Below are positions 41,762 to 48,949 of a stretch of 48,949 bases of DNA, piece after piece. Each line of letters opens with the position of its first letter. Positions within the stretch are counted from its first letter, which is position 1. A program made the translations under genes and the position numbers. The notes beneath the pieces were generated by a model. That model ran no database searches and was not told where the DNA came from. It saw only the letters and a list, made by a program, of their open reading frames with translations. The stretch comes from JALRAP01 sp046340555 (GTDB lineage: Bacteria > Bacteroidota > Bacteroidia > AKYH767-A > OLB10). The stretch is from assembly GCA_046340555.1 (NCBI GenBank), contig JBKDSL010000147.1, positions 1-48,949 on the forward strand, written 5' to 3'.

Positions 41762-44700
41762 GGCGACTTCTACTGGCTCTAATAGCTCTTCTTTTTTCAG
41801 TACAGGTATTCGGTCAGAATTATGGCAACGAATGGATCAAGTTTAATCCTGGTCAGCCATTATCCGACCAGCAATACTTCAAGATCAAAACGTGGTCTAA
41901 TGGCTTATACCGGATTACGTACAATGATTTGCAATCCGTTGCATTCCCTCTGCCTTTTGATCCCGCGCGACTACAGATGTATCATCAGGGTGTAGAGCAG
42001 TTTATTCATGTTGAGGATGGAGGAGATGGTTCTTTCGACACAACCGATTACGTAGAGTTCCTAGGTAAGAAAAACGACGGTGTTTTCGATAAGCAGCTTT
42101 ACCGAAACCCTGATCACCAACCGCATGACCGTTTCAGTCTTTTCACTGACACGGCTTGCTACTATTTGACTTTAAACGCCGACACCTCCGTTCTCAACCG
42201 ACGCATGGTTTTGAACAATGATACAATTGATCCAAGCTACAGTCCTATTCCATGGTTCTGGGCTGAGTCGATTTTTGATTTCAGGAATGATTACGTTATG
42301 CGTCGCCTTGCTGAGGTTAAGGATGCAGAATATGACGAGGGTGAGGGTTGGTATAGCAGTCCGATCGGAAACGCACTCGTGTTTTACCAGATGTACATTC
42401 CCAATTACAGCGCCGATCCTCTCGCGCCGCTTGGAAGGTTCAGTGCCATGACTATGGGTGGTAACAACACTGGACTTCAACACTCCATAACACTTGAGGT
42501 GGGAGGTACTAGCATAACCAAGAATTTTACCGGGTATGAAACATTGCGTTTCGATTCCACCGTTGCCTCAAATGCCATTTCAACTTTGCCAACCGTGAAC
42601 CTGGTGCTCACGCCTGGTACTGGTGTTGTTAACAGGACGCACCTTTCCTACCTGCGTCTTCGATATCCACATAGGACCGACTACACAAGTGAGTATGAAA
42701 ATTACAGAAAGTTAACCATTCCTGGCGCCTTTGATTTTAATGGTAAATCATTTGCGCAGATAACAACCACATACACCAATTTAGGTAATCCCAGCTTTTT
42801 CATGTTGTCGGGGGATACCGTCACCCGGCTTTCAACCAACCTTGTTGGTTACACAGTAAAAAGCATGATTCCTACATACGGGTCTGATAAGAACTGCCTC
42901 ATCATCGATTCAACTTTTACTACGCAGTTGGGAAGATTTCAATTAGAGCCTGTATCAAATGACCCTCAAGCTTTCGCCCGCTTTAAAAACCTGAATGATG
43001 GCAACGGATCCGATTACCTGATTGTAACGAATGATTCTTTGATTCAATCAACAGCCGACTACGCCGCATATCGATCAAGTACGGGATTTACCCCTCTTGT
43101 TGTTGATGTTGATGAGCTATATGACCAATTTTCTTACGGAATCAAACAGCATCCTCTGGCAATCAAGAATTTTGCCAAATATGCCAATGACCAATTCAAT
43201 TTGAAGCCCAAGTATTTGTTGTTGCTTGGTAAGTCTGTTTCAAATACACGTGCCAGGTTTACAGGCAACAACAATTATTCATCGGCTTTATCCAATTGGA
43301 ATCTGAACTATGTGCCAACATTCGGTTCCCCTCCTGCAGACATGCTTTTCACTTGTTTTTCCCAAGACACTATGCCAAGGCCGGTATTCCCTGTAGGCCG
43401 CATTTCTGCTCGCAACAATGCTGATGTTTATGCTTATTTGGACAAAATCACAGCCCATGAAAGTCAGCTCCAGCAATGTCCCCAGGATTGGCAAAAACGC
43501 ATCTTGCATTTCGGTGGAGGTAACACTGGTTCGCAGCAGGTTCAAATCACTTCATTACTCAACGAGTTCGCCAACATCGCACAAGACACCTTGATGGGGG
43601 CGACAGTAAAAACATTCTTAAAAACATCTACAGACCCTATTCAGATTGACCTTTCCCAGTATTTGCAGTCGCTTATTGATTCTGGTAGCGCGCTCATGAC
43701 TTTTGTAGCTCATGCGAGTGGGACATCATTTGATATCAGCACCGACATCCCGCAGAATTACAATAACAAAGACCGTTATCCGATCATTTTGGCAAATTCC
43801 TGCTTCGTTGGTGATATCCATGACGGGACTCGAAGGATTGCAGAAGATTTTGTGCTGTTACCCGAAAAAGGATCCATCGGCTTTATCGCCCAACCCGATG
43901 TGGGCTTGTTAGATAATCTTCAATATTATTCCCGTGAGTTTTATTCCCAAATGGCGCGGGATAATTATGGAAACAGTGTTGGCGAAATCATGAATGCCGT
44001 TGTTGACTCATTGCTTAATCTTCCAATTGTGAATGCTAACTTCAATGGGTATTTCATATTCAAGTCGGTTATTACAGGTATGACATTATCTGGAGATCCC
44101 GCTATGAAGATGAGTTCTTTTGATAGTCCCGACTACTCAGTAGATAATTCCTCCGTTTTTTTCTCTCCTGATGTGATTACATCCGACTTGGATTCTTTCT
44201 CAGTAAAAGTCGTTCTTACGAATCTCGGTAAAGCCACATACAACCCTTTTGTATTGCATTTTGTCCGAACTTATCCAGATGGAACAACCACTTTTGAATT
44301 GGATACGGTCATAGACTATGTGACATACAAGGATACGATAACTGTTCGTTTTCCGCTCGACTCGAAGTTTTCAGTCGGGTCTAATTATATCAGTGTTTAC
44401 GCCGACTATTTGGGATTGGTTGATGAATGCAACGAGTCCAATAATACGGTTCTCAACATCCCTTTGAACATCCGCTCCTCTGATATCGCCCCTGTATATC
44501 CCTCGGAGTATTCGATTGTGCCAAATGCTTCTGGTTTCAAATTGAAAGCCTCTACGGTAGATCCATTTGCCGCGCCACGCAACTATAAATTCCAAATAGA
44601 TACACTTCGCTCCTTTTCAAGTGCTTTCCTAAAACAAGGTCTTGTATATTCCGGTGGAGGTGTTGTTAATTGGCAACCACCATTCAACCTGCAGCCGGAT

Positions 44701-46851
44701 CTGGTTTATTATTGGCGAGTCAGCCGCGACTCTCTGCCGACTGATACCGTGCATCCCGAATGGAAAGAAAGTTCATTCATCCACAAGGCCACCATTACCG
44801 GATGGTCGCAAGCGCATTATTCACAGTTTCGGAAGGATGAATTTACTAATGTGATTTATGATGAAAGCGCAGACACGACATTCAGATTTGTAACTACTTT
44901 CTCCTCTCTCGAGGTCAATAACTACCAGAACATCTCGGCATCCTATAATCCGAATTTCAAAATCAACAATGTAGTAATGGATTATGGTGTATGCACCGCC
45001 GCCCCTTCAGTTCACCTAGTGGTTATTGATTCGCTTTCGCTAAAGCCGTGGTCAACCCGTGATCATACTTTCGGAGAGGCCAATCGTTTCGATTTTGCCA
45101 CAAATGCTCCTATAGCTCCTTGCAACGGCAGGGGTAGGCCCGATCTGTTTTTTATTTTCAGGATGAACGATCCGGCTTCTAGAGATTCGATGTTTAACAT
45201 GTTGCAAAACGGTATTCCAACAGGCAATTATGTTATTGCATACACGTCATTCGGCGGAGTGTTTTCGTCTTGGAGCCAGCAGATGAAAGACCTCTTTACA
45301 ACTTGGGGAAGTGATAGTATCAATTATGTTAACGATACGCAACCCTACATTTTCTTCACCAAGAAAGGTGATGCAACTTACACTCAAGAGGCGATCGGTG
45401 GTCCCAGCAGGCCTGCAATTCAGATTCTTGGCACATTGGGAGGTAATTGGTCAAAAGGCTTTGTTACTTCTGTTCCAATAGGTCCTTCATTAGGTTGGAG
45501 TGAACTTCATTGGGACCAACAGCCGATAGAATCTGTATCAGGTATGGATTCCACCTACATTGACATCATCGGTATCACCCCTGGAGGTAATGAGGTTCCT
45601 TTACCTGCATTCTCTGGGATCTCTGCAGGCAACTACGACGTCAACATCAGTTCCATCGATGCCAATTTATATCCAAAGATTAAACTGCGGGCCTATGTTC
45701 AGGATGATAGTTTGTTTACACCCCCGCAAGTAAAGAGGTGGCAGGTCTACCATCAAGGCGTTCCGGAATTCGCCCTTAATCCATCCAAGTTTTTCTCAAT
45801 CAACAGGGATACATTGCAAGAAGGTGATGAGTTGATAGTGAAAATGGCTGTCGAGAACGTAGGTGACATCGCTGCCGATTCCATGTTGATGGGAGCTTAC
45901 CTTTTTGATGAAGCACGTAACAGGCATAATTTACCATATCTAAGATATGAGCCTTTGGCCGTTGGCGATACAACCATCATTACCACTAAGGTAAATACGC
46001 TTTCTTACGGTGGTTTGAATACACTGTGGCTTGAAGCCAATATTGATAACGACCAGCCTGAGTACTATAGGTTTAACAATTTCGCTGAAATTCCTTTCAG
46101 AGTAACTCGTGACATCACTAATCCAGTGTTGGATGTCACCTTTGACGGGTCACACATTATGAATGGCGACATCGTATCGTCTAAACCGCTCATTCGGATT
46201 AAACTCAAAGATGAAAACCCTTTCCTTGCCATTGACGACACCAGCGACTGGCAGATTTTCTTGAAAGACCCAACTGGTACTTCGCAAAAGCTCGTTTTTG
46301 AATCATCATCCTGTTCGGGTCCGGCCACCGAGTTTATGAAGTGGTGTCCCAGCGGTTCCCAAGGAAACACATTCTCGATTGAATACAATCCTAGTTTTCT
46401 TGTTGATGGCGTCTATGAACTATCAGCACAGGCAACCGACGCATCAGGCAATTTATCAGGTTCAGGTAGTTTCAAAATAAACTTTGAGGTTATTACAAAG
46501 AGTACAATCACAGAAGTAATCAATTACCCCAACCCATTCTCCACATCTACAAGATTTGTCTTCACACTAACAGGCTCCGAGGTGCCCGACGATTTCAGGA
46601 TACAAATCATGACGGTACGCGGTACTGTGATAAGAGAAATCAGTAGAGATGAGCTTGGACCAATCAAAATTGGACGAAACATCACTGAATTTGCCTGGAA
46701 TGGAAAGGATGAGTTCGGAGACCAGTTGGCAAACGGGGTTTACCTATACAGGGTAATGACTCGAATAAACGGAGTTGGTGTCGAAAAGCGAGAATCTGAA
46801 GCAGACAAATACTTTGTGAAAGGCTGGGGTAAAATGTACCTTATGCGGTAA
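41758..46851 (+). CDS. Giant C25-family cysteine peptidase (PorU2-like sortase candidate)
   Basis: 1697 residues, far longer than the canonical PorU sortase (about 1100-1200). A signal peptide (to about residue 20, VFGQ) precedes a ~400-residue N-terminal domain. Then comes the C25 gingipain domain with catalytic pair His652 (FVAHASG) and Cys682 (LANSCFVGD), spacing 30; in P. gingivalis PorU the equivalents are reported as His657 and Cys690. Two CARDB-like beta domains follow (about residues 797-905 and 1340-1450). The C-terminus (about 1585-1697) is a FlgD-like Ig T9SS domain (NYPNPFS... GVYLYRV). It is probably located on the cell surface. It could be a second sortase or a surface protease. 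Confidence 0.85.
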   Translation: MRRLLLALIALLFSVQVFGQNYGNEWIKFNPGQPLSDQQYFKIKTWSNGLYRITYNDLQSVAFPLPFDPARLQMYHQGVEQFIHVEDGGDGSFDTTDYVEFLGKKNDGVFDKQLYRNPDHQPHDRFSLFTDTACYYLTLNADTSVLNRRMVLNNDTIDPSYSPIPWFWAESIFDFRNDYVMRRLAEVKDAEYDEGEGWYSSPIGNALVFYQMYIPNYSADPLAPLGRFSAMTMGGNNTGLQHSITLEVGGTSITKNFTGYETLRFDSTVASNAISTLPTVNLVLTPGTGVVNRTHLSYLRLRYPHRTDYTSEYENYRKLTIPGAFDFNGKSFAQITTTYTNLGNPSFFMLSGDTVTRLSTNLVGYTVKSMIPTYGSDKNCLIIDSTFTTQLGRFQLEPVSNDPQAFARFKNLNDGNGSDYLIVTNDSLIQSTADYAAYRSSTGFTPLVVDVDELYDQFSYGIKQHPLAIKNFAKYANDQFNLKPKYLLLLGKSVSNTRARFTGNNNYSSALSNWNLNYVPTFGSPPADMLFTCFSQDTMPRPVFPVGRISARNNADVYAYLDKITAHESQLQQCPQDWQKRILHFGGGNTGSQQVQITSLLNEFANIAQDTLMGATVKTFLKTSTDPIQIDLSQYLQSLIDSGSALMTFVAHASGTSFDISTDIPQNYNNKDRYPIILANSCFVGDIHDGTRRIAEDFVLLPEKGSIGFIAQPDVGLLDNLQYYSREFYSQMARDNYGNSVGEIMNAVVDSLLNLPIVNANFNGYFIFKSVITGMTLSGDPAMKMSSFDSPDYSVDNSSVFFSPDVITSDLDSFSVKVVLTNLGKATYNPFVLHFVRTYPDGTTTFELDTVIDYVTYKDTITVRFPLDSKFSVGSNYISVYADYLGLVDECNESNNTVLNIPLNIRSSDIAPVYPSEYSIVPNASGFKLKASTVDPFAAPRNYKFQIDTLRSFSSAFLKQGLVYSGGGVVNWQPPFNLQPDLVYYWRVSRDSLPTDTVHPEWKESSFIHKATITGWSQAHYSQFRKDEFTNVIYDESADTTFRFVTTFSSLEVNNYQNISASYNPNFKINNVVMDYGVCTAAPSVHLVVIDSLSLKPWSTRDHTFGEANRFDFATNAPIAPCNGRGRPDLFFIFRMNDPASRDSMFNMLQNGIPTGNYVIAYTSFGGVFSSWSQQMKDLFTTWGSDSINYVNDTQPYIFFTKKGDATYTQEAIGGPSRPAIQILGTLGGNWSKGFVTSVPIGPSLGWSELHWDQQPIESVSGMDSTYIDIIGITPGGNEVPLPAFSGISAGNYDVNISSIDANLYPKIKLRAYVQDDSLFTPPQVKRWQVYHQGVPEFALNPSKFFSINRDTLQEGDELIVKMAVENVGDIAADSMLMGAYLFDEARNRHNLPYLRYEPLAVGDTTIITTKVNTLSYGGLNTLWLEANIDNDQPEYYRFNNFAEIPFRVTRDITNPVLDVTFDGSHIMNGDIVSSKPLIRIKLKDENPFLAIDDTSDWQIFLKDPTGTSQKLVFESSSCSGPATEFMKWCPSGSQGNTFSIEYNPSFLVDGVYELSAQATDASGNLSGSGSFKINFEVITKSTITEVINYPNPFSTSTRFVFTLTGSEVPDDFRIQIMTVRGTVIREISRDELGPIKIGRNITEFAWNGKDEFGDQLANGVYLYRVMTRINGVGVEKRESEADKYFVKGWGKMYLMR

Positions 46852-46860
46852 CAGCCTCCG

Positions 46861-48105
46861 TTAGCTGATCCAATTGGAATTGCTGATGACAAACCAGCAG
46901 GTGAGTAGAAGGAAGGGCATGAGTACAAACATGGTTTTCGCGCTTTCCGGATACCCTTGCAGTGATTTTGATTTTCTAACCAATATCATTGTCGCTGGAA
47001 TTAGCAGGTAAAAAACACCTTCGCCTTCGTTCCCTCTGCTGAAGGCTAGCGCCGCCGAGAAAATCATGGCTGTTGATGTGAAAACAACCAACCAAAATGG
47101 ATGGGAATTTGCTTGCCAAACTATGGTTTTAGCCGACAGAATACACAAGGGTATCAGCATAGGTAACCACATGCGATCTAGAAGTAATACGGGTGAGTAG
47201 TTTTCAATTGATGTGCTACCGAGCCAAAAAACGCAAATCAGATAGATCAGGTATTTAGTGTGATCGTCTACTGAATGGTTTTTAAATTCATGTATGACGG
47301 CTGGAATAGATAACAGTATCAATGGCCAGTATCCAACTAGCCCGTTTAAGAAAGCAATGGGTTGCCATGTTAGCCTGTTAATTAATTCGACATTCGATAC
47401 ATCGGCGAAGATTCTGTTGTGGTTTTCTTCTATCGATTTCAATATAAATAAAACATCGCCGGTGGTTTGGTAAATCGAATAAATGACCAAGCTACCAGCA
47501 ATACCAACGGTTGAAATGAAAGCGATGTGAAAAGCGGTATTTCTATGTTTTATGAGGTCTTTGATAATCCAATAGGCAATCAATGGAATTAAAACGACTA
47601 CAAGTTGTTTAACAAAGAAGGCGACCACTAGGGATATGGCTGCAAATACTCCCAAAAACATTCGATTATTATTCCTCAAATAGAAGCACAATGCTATTGC
47701 AAACATGATCAATGAAAGAATGGCATCCGGGAATAAAGCGCAGGAATATGTGATTTGTATGGTGTTTACGGCAAGCAGAACAGAAGCCGTAAGCGCTAGG
47801 GTTGAATCATGCTTGAACAGCAAATAAATGAGCAGGATTGAAACGATACTGAAAACCAAAGGCAATAGGCTGATGGCATAAGGGCTTGTGCCAAAGACTG
47901 AGATAATCAGGTAGGTGGGCAATATGACACCAAGTCTCTGCGTCTTAGGACTCGAATTGAACTCGTAGGTGCCATCCGAAACTTTAAGGGCGTCTTTGAA
48001 GTAGCACAAATCGTCCGTAGATGGCACGGCTGGCCTCAAAGCCAACCAAAAGAGAACATGGACGGCCAGTATGCAGGCTAGTATTTTCCAGTTTCTTGAA
48101 TCCAT
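46861..48105 (-). CDS. GT-C-fold membrane glycosyltransferase (family 39-like)
   Basis: 414 residues from the ATG at 48105. A TTG four codons upstream is possible but less likely. About ten transmembrane helices. The first extracytoplasmic loop has PSTDDLCYFKDA, the acidic DD motif of GT-C enzymes that use polyprenyl-phosphate sugars (ArnT, PMT-type). It probably transfers a sugar from a lipid carrier to an envelope glycan, lipid or protein on the periplasmic face. It converges with the C25 peptidase (9-bp gap) and is divergent from lnt. Confidence 0.8.
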   Translation of the reverse strand: MDSRNWKILACILAVHVLFWLALRPAVPSTDDLCYFKDALKVSDGTYEFNSSPKTQRLGVILPTYLIISVFGTSPYAISLLPLVFSIVSILLIYLLFKHDSTLALTASVLLAVNTIQITYSCALFPDAILSLIMFAIALCFYLRNNNRMFLGVFAAISLVVAFFVKQLVVVLIPLIAYWIIKDLIKHRNTAFHIAFISTVGIAGSLVIYSIYQTTGDVLFILKSIEENHNRIFADVSNVELINRLTWQPIAFLNGLVGYWPLILLSIPAVIHEFKNHSVDDHTKYLIYLICVFWLGSTSIENYSPVLLLDRMWLPMLIPLCILSAKTIVWQANSHPFWLVVFTSTAMIFSAALAFSRGNEGEGVFYLLIPATMILVRKSKSLQGYPESAKTMFVLMPFLLLTCWFVISNSNWIS

Positions 48106-48158
48106 GTGCGCAGCCAAGATAATATTTTATTGCTTGTCATCTAAATAGAGTATTGTGG

Positions 48159-48166
48159 TAATTTTG
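48159..48166 (+). promoter_or_regulatory. -7 box of lnt
   Basis: TAATTTTG, 17 nt before the ATG at 48184. TTG at 48134-48136 is 22 nt upstream and may be the -33 element. Confidence 0.5.
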
Positions 48167-48183
48167 AAGAAAGATGTTGAAAC

Positions 48184-48949
48184 ATGTTGCTAGGGCGTTA
48201 TACTGACCGCTTCCTTTTTTTACTTCCTGCATTAAGTGGTGTTCTTTTGAGTATCGCTTGGCCTGCCAATGGATTCACACCTTTGATTTTTGTGTCGTGG
48301 GTTCCTTTGCTTTTTATGCAGGATGTTTGTGTTTCAAATGAGACGTTGAAGTCCAGGAAATTTGTTTTCTTCTCCACGTATTTCGGATTTTTCGTTTTCA
48401 ACTTGCTGACCACTTGGTGGGTCAAATACGCCAGTTTTTTCGGAGCTGTTGCAGCCGTATTTTTCAATGCTCTATTTATGGCAATGGCTTTTATGCTATT
48501 CCATGAAGTTCGTCGTGCTAAGTTCAATGGAATTGCATCCTATCTTTCATTGATACTCTTTTGGATATCCTTCGAACATCTTCATATGGATTGGGATCTA
48601 TCGTGGCCCTGGCTCACAATAGGTAACTCCTTGGCAGGAATGCCATTGCTTGCGCAATGGTATGAGTATACGGGAGTGCTTGGTGGAAGCGTCTGGATAA
48701 TTGCCGTGAATGTGATGGCTCTTCACGTTTTGTTTTCAGTGTTGGCGGTATCGCAGCGTTCGAAATTACGGCAACGGGTAATTACATTGCTGGCAACTCT
48801 TTTAATCCCTATTGCTTTTTCGGTTTCCCTTTACGTACAATATCAAGAGCGGGTGAATCCAGTCGATGTGGTGGTCGTGCAGCCCAATATCGATCCGTAC
48901 AACGAGAAGTTCTCTGGCCTCACAGAGCGTCAACAGTTGGAACGAATGC
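48184..48949 (+). CDS. lnt: Apolipoprotein N-acyltransferase (3' partial)
   Basis: The frame from ATG 48184 is open to the window end (255 full codons), so the C-terminal nitrilase-like half is mostly missing. The visible part has several transmembrane helices with GVLLSIAWPANGFTPLIFV, SWPWLTIGNSL and WYEYTGVLGGSVWI. The start of the carbon-nitrogen hydrolase domain (VVVVQPNIDPYNEKFSG) follows. Lnt adds the third acyl chain to lipoproteins in the periplasmic leaflet of the inner membrane. A minus-strand ORF through this region is a shadow. Confidence 0.93.
   Translation, partial: MLLGRYTDRFLFLLPALSGVLLSIAWPANGFTPLIFVSWVPLLFMQDVCVSNETLKSRKFVFFSTYFGFFVFNLLTTWWVKYASFFGAVAAVFFNALFMAMAFMLFHEVRRAKFNGIASYLSLILFWISFEHLHMDWDLSWPWLTIGNSLAGMPLLAQWYEYTGVLGGSVWIIAVNVMALHVLFSVLAVSQRSKLRQRVITLLATLLIPIAFSVSLYVQYQERVNPVDVVVVQPNIDPYNEKFSGLTERQQLERM

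Noticed and set aside
48198..48527. Minus-strand ORF of 109 codons at the right edge
   Set aside because: It lies opposite lnt, which has conserved motifs; the lnt frame is simply cut by the window end.

Overview
The window is a chromosomal segment of a member of the Bacteroidota. Four proteins end in a type A-like or FlgD-like type IX secretion system (T9SS) C-terminal domain. Three more end in the type B (gliding motility-associated) domain. A PorV/PorQ-family and C25-peptidase gene pair is present. At least a dozen genes have the Bacteroidota -7 box TAnnTTTG close upstream, often with almost no leader. Shine-Dalgarno sequences are not obvious. I cannot place the organism below phylum from sequence alone. 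No transposase, phage, plasmid or CRISPR signature is visible.

Layout. 1-9.3 kb: 5'-truncated secreted phospholipase D-like protein, alpha/beta hydrolase, SSAT-like acetyltransferase translationally coupled to aspartate kinase, heme A synthase, secreted M14 carboxypeptidase, SRPBCC protein and a family 9 glycosyltransferase. 9.3-12.3 kb: a PKD/SprB-repeat surface protein, a decayed second type B domain, and tRNA-Arg(CCG). 12.3-18.8 kb: TatD hydrolase, acetyltransferase, an 880-bp gene-free stretch holding two 94-bp promoter-plus-hairpin repeats, type I asparaginase, nitroreductase, a T9SS cargo protein, a cluster of nested palindromes, and tRNA-Ser(GGA). 18.8-25.9 kb: K+-dependent-type membrane pyrophosphatase with a Cys/Met-rich tail, CPBP protease, DusB, and an rbfA - methyltransferase - LolC/E-like permease run. 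26-32.2 kb: ABC exporter, DUF1972-type glycosyltransferase, Wzi/RemB-like barrel and LysM transglycosylase, a likely envelope/polysaccharide group. 32.2-37.5 kb: metF, then an operon of ECF sigma factor, a membrane protein combining an anti-sigma-like N-terminus with a type B T9SS domain, and a 918-residue type B surface protein. 37.6-48.9 kb: lepA, purS, pssA, the porV2/porU2-like pair, a GT-C glycosyltransferase and a 3'-truncated lnt.

How it fits together. Most genes are housekeeping (amino acid, heme, folate, purine, phospholipid, tRNA and ribosome functions) mixed with envelope and T9SS functions. The most interesting unit is the sigma factor / CTD-bearing putative anti-sigma / type B cargo operon. 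It suggests a feedback loop in which a membrane-bound mimic of a T9SS substrate senses secretion status. Other notable items are the duplicated promoter-hairpin cassette near 14.1-14.3 kb, the putative metal-binding tail on the pyrophosphatase, truncated copies of each tRNA's own 3' end shortly downstream of both tRNA genes, and degenerate CAGTAN hexamer arrays directly after the rbfA and purS stop codons.
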